NCBI GenBank assembly: GCA_900772775.1 | Contig: CAAGRW010000044.1 | Coordinates: forward strand, 1 to 8,198 | Direction: 5' to 3' | Length of the DNA: 8,198 nt | Source: Candidatus Rifleibacteriota bacterium | GTDB taxonomy: Bacteria; Vulcanimicrobiota; Xenobia; Xenobiales; Xenobiaceae | The notes under the pieces: model-generated | Database searches by the model: none | What the model was told of the DNA's origin: nothing | What the model saw: the letters and a program-made list of their open reading frames with translations, nothing else | Shown here: positions 1 to 6,154 of the stretch, one piece after another | How positions within the stretch are numbered: position 1 is the stretch's first letter | Layout of the letters: every line of letters begins with the position of its first letter | Position numbers and translations under genes: made by a program

Positions 1-615
1 ATGTTTCTTAGGGCAGTCAAGTGTCTTTGCTTTATTAAAATATTGCCAATACTCATAGTAATTGATTTCAGAGTCTGGAAATCTATCATATAGGCAACAC
101 CGCATATATCGTGATAAAGAAAAAGCGCATCCGTCCCTAAAGCTGAATACGCAGAAATATGTTCATTTTTCGTCCGCAGGGCGCACTGAATCAAGCCGTC
201 AGGGATTTCCTGTCAGCCAGATACAGATTCGCCAATGCGAACATGATATTCAGTTTGGCGGTCTGTTTTCGCAGACCCCGATATCGTGTTTTTCGATATC
301 GGAATAGTCGTTTTACGATTGCAAAGACATGTTCAACCTTACATCTTACGGATGATTTTTCATGTTCCTTTTTCTTTGCATAGCTATTGCCACACGCTCA
401 GTATGCTTTTTGGCGATCCGCAAGATCAAGATATTGAAGAAGTCTTTGTGCAAGGTAGCGATACCCCGAGCCAATACGGAGTGGCCGTTTTCAGAATTGA
501 TAAACTTAAGTTGCCTTAGTTTTAAGACAAAGCTAACCAAGCTAGGGCAGGGGCTAGAGCTTCCGGCCTCGTAACTAACAGGCTCACGCAGACTAAGAAA
601 GCAGTGTTGGCACAT
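1..615. other. Long stretch without a convincing gene, upstream of the glycosyltransferase
   Basis: No reading frame here looks like a real protein. Several short frames of 60 to 90 codons overlap one another on both strands (for example about 62-307, 286-519 and 362-574 on the plus strand and 346-615 on the minus strand). None shows a recognisable domain or a clear ribosome binding site. An ATG at position 1 opens a 30-codon frame that ends near 93 and is equally unconvincing. The middle part (200-318) holds a cluster of small inverted repeats described separately. The stretch may be a long 5' leader, a noncoding RNA locus, or the eroded remains of a gene; the sequence alone does not decide. 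No tRNA cloverleaf or known riboswitch core was recognised. I could not pick a promoter for the downstream genes with confidence. Confidence 0.5.
200..318. other. Cluster of consecutive small hairpins, possible structured RNA
   Basis: Five inverted repeats lie in close series. They are CAGG/CCTG (200-203 with 209-212), TTCGC/GCGAA (228-232 with 237-241), GGTCTG/CAGACC (260-265 with 272-277), CCGATATCG/CGATATCGG (278-286 with 294-302) and TCGT/ACGA (308-311 with 315-318). The third and fourth abut with no base between them. The fourth is a perfect 9-bp stem with a 7-nt T-rich loop. The last three loops are rich in T on the plus strand, so rich in A on the minus strand. No T-tract follows any stem, so these are not simple intrinsic terminators. 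The order suggests a folded RNA or a protein-binding DNA region, but the strand and function are unknown and the shorter stems could arise by chance. Confidence 0.4.
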
Positions 616-1326
616 ATGAGCAGAGCGCTTATTATCTTAACTTACGACGAAATTGAAGGATCCAGAGCTCTATGGAGTCGTTTACCTCTAAATAGTTTTG
701 ATGAGGTGTTGGTAGTAGACGGAGGCTCTTCAGACGGAACGGTTGAGTTCTATCGAGAGCATGGCTTAAAAGTTGTCGGCCAAGATATTACCGGACGAGG
801 TGAAGCTTTCAGAGTCGGCGTTAAAAATACTACTTCTTCAATCTTAGTTTTTTATTCTCCCGATGGAAACGAAGATCCTGATGATATTGTCAAGCTATGT
901 GAGCGCTTGGAAAATAATGAAGCTGATATTGCTATTGCTTCTCGTTTTATGAAGAATAGTCGCAACGAAGAAGATGATCAATTCTTCCGTTTTCGAGCTT
1001 GGGTAAACAGAGCTTTTACTTTTATAGCTAACGTACTCTTTAATGATAGTTCTTACATTACCGATACTATTAACGGTTTCCGAGCAGTCAGACGTTGTTC
1101 TTTTGAAGTTTTGCAACTTGACGAGTGCGGTTTTCCTATCGAATATCAAATGAGTATCAGAGCTATGAAAAACAAGTTGCGTATAGTGGAGATACCCACC
1201 ATAGAGGGCAATCGCATAGGAGGCAAGTCTAAGTGTCTATCTTTACCGGTAGGGTGGGGACATGTAAAGGTGCTCAGTACAGAAATTTGGGCTGCTTTAA
1301 AAGAAAAATTGCGCCGTCATTTTTAA
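616..1326 (+). CDS. Family 2 glycosyltransferase, dolichyl-phosphate-mannose-synthase-like
   Basis: This is a soluble 236-residue GT-A fold enzyme that probably moves a sugar from a nucleotide sugar to a lipid or envelope-glycan acceptor at the inner face of the membrane. Visible motifs are the nucleotide-binding VVDGGSSDGT (residues 33-42), GRGEA (60-64), SPDGNEDP (81-88) in the place of the metal-binding DxD motif, DTINGFRA (150-157), FPIEYQM (173-179) and the C-terminal RIGGKSK (200-206). This motif set is typical of short DPM1/DPG-synthase-like GT2 enzymes. There is no C-terminal transmembrane segment. The ATG at 616 is preferred over an in-frame GTG at 604 because it places the first beta strand at the usual distance, although neither has a good ribosome binding site. 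ruvA begins 25 bp downstream, so the two are probably co-transcribed. Donor and acceptor cannot be read from the sequence. Confidence 0.88.
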   Translation: MSRALIILTYDEIEGSRALWSRLPLNSFDEVLVVDGGSSDGTVEFYREHGLKVVGQDITGRGEAFRVGVKNTTSSILVFYSPDGNEDPDDIVKLCERLENNEADIAIASRFMKNSRNEEDDQFFRFRAWVNRAFTFIANVLFNDSSYITDTINGFRAVRRCSFEVLQLDECGFPIEYQMSIRAMKNKLRIVEIPTIEGNRIGGKSKCLSLPVGWGHVKVLSTEIWAALKEKLRRHF

Positions 1327-1351
1327 GTAAACTTATTTAGAGTGTGAAATT

Positions 1352-1987
1352 ATGATTGCTTCTCTTGAGGGATTATGTGTTTACAGCGGTCAAGATAGGG
1401 TCGTTTTAGAAATTAATGGAATCGGTTACGAAGTTTTTGTGACCGAGTCTTTTGCTTCTCGCTGTATTATTGATAGGCACTATCGTTTGCAAACACTTAT
1501 GATTGTGCGGGAAAATGAAATATTTCTAGTTGGTTTTACTACGCCTCTGGAGCGAGAGTTTTGTAAATTATTGACAACCATATCCGGTATCGGCCCTAAA
1601 GCCGCTTTAAAAATTCTCAATAAATATACTCCTGCCGACTTGGCCGCTTGTATTTTGGAAAATGACGTCGACTCTTTGAAAAAAGTGCCGGGTATCGGCC
1701 CCAAAACGGCCAAGCGGCTAATTTTGGAACTTAACGAAAAGATCAGTGCCATGTCTGAAAATATGTCATTGAATACCGACAGCTTAAAAGATCGTCGCTC
1801 TCAAAAGGCTGCCGAGCCGGAAAGCACTTTGCCTCCGACGGCTTTGGAAGCTGTGGCTGTGTTGGTCGGTTTGGGTTGTACTTCAGAAGAAGCGGAAAGC
1901 GCTGTCAAAGCGGCCTTGGAAGCAGGTACGGCTGCCGATTCTTCAGACTTGGTAATGGCCGCTGTCAGCGAGTTAGGAAATAATTAA
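1352..1987 (+). CDS. ruvA: Holliday junction branch migration complex subunit RuvA
   Basis: RuvA binds the four-way DNA junction as a tetramer and loads the RuvB motors during recombinational repair in the cytoplasm. The 211-residue length is normal. The N-terminal OB-fold domain (about 1-65) starts with MIASLEG and contains the NGIGYEVFV strand. Two helix-hairpin-helix motifs follow, ISGIGPKAA (about 77-85) and VPGIGPKTAKRLILEL (about 112-127), which contact the DNA backbone. A charged, variable linker (about 130-160) leads to domain III (about 162-208), which contacts RuvB. The acidic pin, Glu55-Asp56 in the E. coli protein, reads VRENE here (Glu54-Asn55-Glu56), a mild variation. The ATG gives the canonical N-terminus. 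ruvB follows after 6 bp, a tight operon arrangement, and the upstream glycosyltransferase gene is 25 bp away. Confidence 0.97.
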   Translation: MIASLEGLCVYSGQDRVVLEINGIGYEVFVTESFASRCIIDRHYRLQTLMIVRENEIFLVGFTTPLEREFCKLLTTISGIGPKAALKILNKYTPADLAACILENDVDSLKKVPGIGPKTAKRLILELNEKISAMSENMSLNTDSLKDRRSQKAAEPESTLPPTALEAVAVLVGLGCTSEEAESAVKAALEAGTAADSSDLVMAAVSELGNN

Positions 1988-1993
1988 GGTCTT

Positions 1994-3022
1994 ATGTTTA
2001 ATTTGCCTCGTCAGCTTTCGCCCCGCAAAGCTTCTGCGGAAGAGAGCGAAAACGAAAAGAGTTTGCGTCCCCACAACATAGGCGAATATGTGGGCCAAAC
2101 CGACATCGTAGAAAATTTACGCGTTTTTATAAAGGCAGCTTCGCAGCGACGTGAGCCTTTGGATCATATTTTGCTTTCCGGCCCTCCTGGTTTAGGCAAA
2201 ACTACTTTGGCTCAGTTGGTCGCTTCAGAAATGGGCGTAGAAATGAGAGCCACTTCCGGCCCGGCTATTTCTAGGCCTATCGATCTTTTGGTGTTGTTGC
2301 ACGGACTAAAGCCGCGTCAAGTTCTCTTTATAGACGAAATACATCGCCTTTCTCATGTTGTAGAAGAGATATTGTATCCAGTTATGGAAGATCTCTCTTT
2401 TGACCGCATTATTAGCAAAGGCAACTCTAAAGGGGCTATTCAACATCGCGTGGCTCCTTTCACCTTGGTTGGAGCCACCACCCGTTCCGGAGCTTTATCT
2501 GCTCCTTTGCGATCCAGATTTGGCATTTTAATGCAATTAAATTTTTATACGCCTGACGAGTTGGCTAAAATTGTGCGCCGCTCTGCCTCTCTTTTAGATA
2601 TTAGCATAGATACGGGAGGCAGTTTAGAAATAGCCAGGCGTTGTAGAGGAACCCCACGTATAGCCAATCGTCTGATTAAGCGCGTGCGCGATTTTGCTCA
2701 AGTTGAGGGAGAAAAGCAAATTACGGCAGAAATCGCTTCTTATGCGTTGGAGCGTATGTCTATCGATTCTTGTGGCCTCGATTCTATCGACAGACGCATT
2801 TTAGATATTTTAATCAATACCTATAAAGGACAACCGGTTGGACTGACTACTTTGGCAGCAGCTATTGGTGAAGAACCGGACAATTTGGAAGATGTGTACG
2901 AGCCTTATCTTTTGGCTTCTGGTTTCTTGCTGAAGACGCCACGTGGGCGTGTGGCCGGCCCTAAAGCCTACGAACATTTGGGCTTGGAGCCTATCCCTTC
3001 AGAAAATGGCCCTGCTGAATAA
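1994..3022 (+). CDS. ruvB: Holliday junction branch migration DNA helicase RuvB
   Basis: RuvB is the hexameric AAA+ ATPase that drives branch migration with RuvA. The 342-residue protein shows the family order: SLRPHNIGEYVGQ (about 23-35), Walker A GPPGLGKTT (63-71), Walker B LFIDEIHRL (111-119, Asp114-Glu115), sensor 1 GATTRSG (160-166), the arginine-finger segment PLRSRFG (171-177), sensor 2 RGTPRIANRL (218-227), and a C-terminal winged helix (about 260-330) with GQPVGLTTLAAAIGE and TPRGRVAGPKAY. All ATPase residues are intact. The ATG at 1994 lies 6 bp after the ruvA stop, and AAGG (1986-1989) overlapping that stop is a plausible ribosome binding site. The gene closes the cluster and is followed by a hairpin terminator. 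The partner resolvase gene ruvC is not in this window. Confidence 0.98.
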   Translation: MFNLPRQLSPRKASAEESENEKSLRPHNIGEYVGQTDIVENLRVFIKAASQRREPLDHILLSGPPGLGKTTLAQLVASEMGVEMRATSGPAISRPIDLLVLLHGLKPRQVLFIDEIHRLSHVVEEILYPVMEDLSFDRIISKGNSKGAIQHRVAPFTLVGATTRSGALSAPLRSRFGILMQLNFYTPDELAKIVRRSASLLDISIDTGGSLEIARRCRGTPRIANRLIKRVRDFAQVEGEKQITAEIASYALERMSIDSCGLDSIDRRILDILINTYKGQPVGLTTLAAAIGEEPDNLEDVYEPYLLASGFLLKTPRGRVAGPKAYEHLGLEPIPSENGPAE

Positions 3023-3049
3023 ATTTGTCGAATAAGTTCGCTCAACCAC

Positions 3050-3116
3050 AAAAAGAGCCCCTTGAATAGTGTTTTGCTAAAGCTAAGCAACACTTCAAGG
3101 GGCTATTCTATTTTTT
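3050..3116. terminator. Bidirectional intrinsic terminator between ruvB and the S46 peptidase gene
   Basis: An 11-bp perfect stem, AGCCCCTTGAA (3056-3066) with TTCAAGGGGCT (3094-3104), extends inward through imperfect pairing of GTGTTTTGCT with AGCAACAC around an A-rich loop. On the minus strand the stem is followed after one base by five T (complement of 3050-3054), a classic terminator for the peptidase gene. On the plus strand a T6 run (3111-3116) comes six bases after the stem, so termination of ruvB transcripts is likely but less canonical. The site lies exactly between two convergent stop codons, at 3022 and 3130. Confidence 0.9.
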
Positions 3117-3129
3117 CAGATAATCAATT

Positions 3130-5199
3130 TTAATGTTTATCAGAGTTGGGCAAAAGCTCTTTAAGCAAAGCGTCGGCGTGATAAACATTGCGTAAAGCTT
3201 CCAAAATGGCTGGAGAAGCCACCGAAATATGGCGAGCTTTTACTTCGTCATAGACAAAGTTGCGTACCATACCAAATTGATTGCGGTCAAAATTGAGGCC
3301 CACCAATTCGCCTTTAGTGTTGAGCACCGGACTGCCTGAGTTGCCTCCTATGGTGTCTGAGGTAGCTACAAAAACCATATCGGTACTGGGATTGACTTCC
3401 GTTTTATGGGTGCGCCAAGATTGCGGCACTTGGAAGGGAACCGTATTTAAATGGGCATCGGCACGTTCGTATAAGTCGCCCAAAGTAGTGTGCCAACTTA
3501 CCTCTTGGTTGCCGTCTTGATAACCTTTTACCAAACCGTAAGAGAGGCGCAAAGTAAAGGTAGCGTCGGGAGGAGTTGTCCCTTTATCAATTTTGAAACG
3601 CTCGGAAGCTATTTGAGCGTAAGCTTTGACTGAAGGTGCTTTGAAAAGCTTTTCGTAAGCTTGGCGCACTTGACGAGCGTCATTATCTATAGCTAGAGCC
3701 AGCTTAATCATAGCGTCATCAGACTTTTCTAATTCTGATAAGCTCAGAGAAGCCAAACGCTGTCTCTCTTTAACATCGAACAAGCGGCAATTGTCTACTA
3801 AATAAGTGGCTCTGTCGGCCGGACTCTGACCTTGCAAAATAGTTTGCACTTGAGTATTGTCAGCTCCCAAACGCTCGGCCAAGAAGGAAAAACTGGCATT
3901 GAGACGGGCTTTTTCTACATCGGCATAGATAGGAGCTGGCGAGAAGAGCGTTTGCTTGAGCGAATCGAGCTTAGTAGAGTTGTATTCTGGCAAATGGAGT
4001 TGCGCGTTATCCTTTTCGCGAGCCAAACGGACAATATGTCTAGCTATAGAGAATAAAGGACTGGGGTAGGCGTCGGCTCTTTCCAAAAGATTGTAAGGCT
4101 CTTCAATAAAGCGAGCTTTTTGGCAAGCTTCTTCTATCTCTTGCCAAGGGGTTTGATCTTTTACCAAATTGCGCAACTTGTCTTCTTGAGCTTTTTTGCG
4201 CTCCATAATGGAAGCTTGGCACAAGCCTCGATACATACCGGTATAAGCTTTGCGCGAATTGGCTATAGAACGTATATCGTTATTTATACGTCTAGCATTT
4301 TCCGGGGAGCGCTCGGCAAATTGTAAATAAGCCGCTTCCATGGCTCTAGCTCTGGCTAGACGATAAGGCAAACTGAAATTGCGTGTATGTAAAGTTTGGG
4401 CGTAAGTTTCCAAACGGTTGGTAGTACCAGGATGGCCTACTACAAAGACTAAATCGTTTTCGGCTGCTCCTTGGGGATTGATGGCAAAATAATGTTGCGG
4501 CTTTACCGGTTTGCCGTTTTCATAAACGCGGAAAATGGTCGCATCTAAGCAAGTGCGCGGATATTCGAAATTGTCTGCGTCGCCGCCGAAGAAAGCTACA
4601 TCTTGTTCTGGAGCCCACACTAAACGCACGTCAGTATACTTTTTATAAGTGTAAAGACAATATTGCCCGCCTTGATAGAGCGTAACTACGTCGCAACGCA
4701 ATTTTGTACGCTGGTTGGCTTCTTTTTCAATTTTGGCAATATTAGCTTTGCGAATAGAGGCTGCTTCTTCGGCGCTCATCTTGGGAGTAATGGAAGCATT
4801 CACTTGCTTAGTTACATCTGTAATAGATTGCAAGCAATTTATTTCTAAATTGGGCGCTTTGAGCTCTTGGGCTCTAGTTTTGGCCAAAAAGCCTTCAGCT
4901 ATTAAATTGCGCTCCGGAGTGCTCAATTCAGAAAGGGTTTCATCGGCTATATGATGGTTAGTAATAACTAAACCATCAGGAGAAATAAAGCCTCCGGAAC
5001 CACCATTATTGAAACGCACAGCTGCGTGCATGGCGTCATTGAGCCATTTGTCGCTCAAGTTAAAATGGTATTTTTGGGCCAATTGGGCTTTGGGAGGAGC
5101 ATTAAAAGGGAACATACCTTCGTCAGCATAGCTTAAAGAAGGCAAGGTTAAAGCTATAGCTGCACCCAGTAATAAAGCGGAAAATTTAGGATTGATCAT
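3130..5199 (-). CDS. S46 family dipeptidyl-peptidase, DPP11-like, periplasmic
   Basis: This is a secreted serine exopeptidase expected to remove dipeptides from the free N-terminus of peptides in the periplasm. The 689 residues start with a signal peptide (hydrophobic 7-20, probable cleavage SYA/DEG after residue 25). The chymotrypsin-like domain shows GGSGGFISPDGLVITNHH (66-83) with catalytic His83, FGGDADNFEYPR (204-215), then Asp219 as the probable triad aspartate, and GGNSGSPV with nucleophile Ser621. A long helical insertion (about 275-560) matches the S46 cap domain. Length is slightly below the roughly 710-720 residues of Porphyromonas DPP7 and DPP11. Arg639, eighteen residues after the serine, corresponds to the Arg673 that marks DPP11, specific for Asp/Glu at P1; DPP7 has Gly there. 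A Trp near the substrate amine site of characterised enzymes appears as Phe211. The gene is single, convergent to ruvB and divergent from ktrA. The ribosome binding site is weak (GGGAA about 9 nt before ATG). Confidence 0.93.
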   Translation of the reverse strand: MINPKFSALLLGAAIALTLPSLSYADEGMFPFNAPPKAQLAQKYHFNLSDKWLNDAMHAAVRFNNGGSGGFISPDGLVITNHHIADETLSELSTPERNLIAEGFLAKTRAQELKAPNLEINCLQSITDVTKQVNASITPKMSAEEAASIRKANIAKIEKEANQRTKLRCDVVTLYQGGQYCLYTYKKYTDVRLVWAPEQDVAFFGGDADNFEYPRTCLDATIFRVYENGKPVKPQHYFAINPQGAAENDLVFVVGHPGTTNRLETYAQTLHTRNFSLPYRLARARAMEAAYLQFAERSPENARRINNDIRSIANSRKAYTGMYRGLCQASIMERKKAQEDKLRNLVKDQTPWQEIEEACQKARFIEEPYNLLERADAYPSPLFSIARHIVRLAREKDNAQLHLPEYNSTKLDSLKQTLFSPAPIYADVEKARLNASFSFLAERLGADNTQVQTILQGQSPADRATYLVDNCRLFDVKERQRLASLSLSELEKSDDAMIKLALAIDNDARQVRQAYEKLFKAPSVKAYAQIASERFKIDKGTTPPDATFTLRLSYGLVKGYQDGNQEVSWHTTLGDLYERADAHLNTVPFQVPQSWRTHKTEVNPSTDMVFVATSDTIGGNSGSPVLNTKGELVGLNFDRNQFGMVRNFVYDEVKARHISVASPAILEALRNVYHADALLKELLPNSDKH

Positions 5200-5475
5200 G
5201 AGGAATATTTCCCATTCGGCCTTGTTCTTTTCCTGCTGTTTGTTTTTTTGGCTTTGTAGCCTTCTCCAATGTCGGCAATTTTTAGAAGAGGTTTAGCGCT
5301 TCGCACGGCAAAAACGTCCGCCACAACAGAAAAGGTATGATCCTAAATTTTCCATTTTTTGGATAAGGGGTTAGTGCCAATCTATTAAAAAATATAAAAG
5401 AACAGATTAACGGCTCGATTTATATCGAAGCCGAGTTTTTCTTTTTAGCCATAGCTGTGAAGGGAATATTTCTTT
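5200..5475. promoter_or_regulatory. Divergent control region between the S46 peptidase gene and ktrA
   Basis: These 276 bp must hold promoters for both divergent genes. Plus-strand candidates are TATGAT at 5336-5341 and TATAAA at 5393-5398; neither has a good -35 box at 16-18 bp, so both are weak. If transcription starts after the first, the ktrA leader would be about 130 nt and would include a small TCCA/TGGA hairpin (5351-5363 region) and the terminator-like hairpin at 5411-5446. On the minus-strand side I found no convincing promoter; GGCTACAAAGCC (complement of about 5250-5261) could form a short hairpin in the peptidase leader. The near-palindrome GGAATATTTCC lies next to the peptidase start (5202-5212) and a ten-base match occurs next to the ktrA start (5463-5472). 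The c-di-AMP (ydaO) riboswitch, known upstream of some K+ genes, was looked for by eye and not recognised. Confidence 0.55.
5411..5446 (+). terminator. Intrinsic-terminator-like hairpin in the ktrA leader
   Basis: CGGCTCGAT (5411-5419) pairs with ATCG plus AGCCG (5424-5427 and 5429-5433), leaving a TTAT loop and one bulged A. The tract TTTTTCTTTTT (5436-5446) follows within two bases. The signal works only on the plus strand, because no T-run follows in the other direction. No plus-strand gene ends upstream of it (the neighbour is on the minus strand), and the ktrA start codon is 30 nt downstream. It therefore either attenuates a ktrAB leader transcript or ends a small RNA made from within 5200-5410. 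A chance hairpin is less likely given the T-tract. Confidence 0.65.
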
Positions 5476-6141
5476 ATGAGCCAGCAAATTCTCATTATAG
5501 GTTTGGGACAATTTGGTATGTCTTTAGCTAGAACACTCTCTGAAAAAGGAGTGGAAGTTTTGGCTGTAGATCGCAATTTGGCTTTAGTGGAAGAAGCTTC
5601 CCTTTTTGTAGCTGACGCTATGCAAATTAAGGTTACTGACGAAACCGACATGGCCAGGCTCGAACCTTCCAAACGTGATGCGGCCGTATGCGCTATTGGT
5701 GATAGCTCTAAAGAAGATTCGATTATTTGTACCGCTTTATTGAGCCAATTGGGAGCTCCTTTTATTGTAGCTAGAGCGCGTGACTCCGTACATAAACGCA
5801 TTCTTAAAGCTGTGGGAGCCAATCTAGTAATTAACCCAGAACGTGAATTTGGTCGCCGCTTTGCTACACGTTTGATCAATCGCAATATGGTAGTCGATAC
5901 CGATTTAGGTGACGATTGCTTACTAACCGAAATACGAGTGCAACCGGGTATGGTGGGCAAAAATTTAATTGAATTGGAATTGCCAAAGCGCTTTGAAGTT
6001 ATGGTAGCTGGCATTCGCAGTTACGAAGATCCTTCCAAAATTATCCATCCCAATCCGACTATACCTTTAAGAGCTGACGACAGATTGATTATCGTTTCTA
6101 ACGAACGGGCTATTGCCGAGTTGCAAAAAAACTTTCGTTAA
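5476..6141 (+). CDS. ktrA: K+ uptake regulatory subunit KtrA/TrkA-like (single RCK)
   Basis: This cytosolic subunit assembles as a ring on the membrane pore protein and gates K+ flux in response to bound nucleotide. The 221-residue length, with one RCK unit, matches KtrA (about 222) and not the double-length TrkA of enterobacteria. The RCK_N Rossmann domain shows ILIIGLGQFG (5-14) with the glycine loop G9-x-G11-x-x-G14, acidic Asp32 at the end of strand 2 for ribose contact, and VCAIGD (71-76). KAVGANLVINPEREFGRRFA (111-130) is the conserved crossover region. RCK_C (about 140-221) includes GKNLIELELPKRFEVMVAGI and DDRLIIV; RCK_C domains in some KtrA proteins bind c-di-AMP. Translation starts at ATG 5476, with AAGGG (5460-5464) 11 nt upstream as a loosely spaced ribosome binding site. 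The transporter gene begins 13 bp after the stop, forming an operon. Confidence 0.92.
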   Translation: MSQQILIIGLGQFGMSLARTLSEKGVEVLAVDRNLALVEEASLFVADAMQIKVTDETDMARLEPSKRDAAVCAIGDSSKEDSIICTALLSQLGAPFIVARARDSVHKRILKAVGANLVINPEREFGRRFATRLINRNMVVDTDLGDDCLLTEIRVQPGMVGKNLIELELPKRFEVMVAGIRSYEDPSKIIHPNPTIPLRADDRLIIVSNERAIAELQKNFR

Positions 6142-6154
6142 AAAGTATTAAGCT

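Noticed and set aside
200..318. Retron or integron attC interpretation of the hairpin cluster
   Set aside because: No reverse transcriptase or integron integrase is in the window, and the stems lack the long outer a1/a2 pairing or R/L box layout that those elements need.
62..574. Overlapping short plus-strand reading frames of 70-81 codons upstream of the glycosyltransferase
   Set aside because: They overlap in different frames, have unusual composition, lack ribosome binding sites and show no recognisable domain. They look like random frames, or at best remnants of a gene I cannot identify.
346..615. Minus-strand 89-codon frame antisense to the region before the glycosyltransferase
   Set aside because: It has no recognisable motif and its start overlaps the glycosyltransferase start region. 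A decayed transposase was considered, but no catalytic residues or terminal repeats were visible.
5200..5475. c-di-AMP (ydaO) riboswitch in the ktrA leader
   Set aside because: It is biologically plausible for a K+ operon, but the conserved ydaO core sequences were not found by eye. Only the terminator-like hairpin is supported.
5445..6014. 189-codon minus-strand frame opposite ktrA
   Set aside because: It is a Ser/Arg/Thr-rich shadow of the ktrA coding sequence with no domain. ktrA on the plus strand is clearly the real gene.
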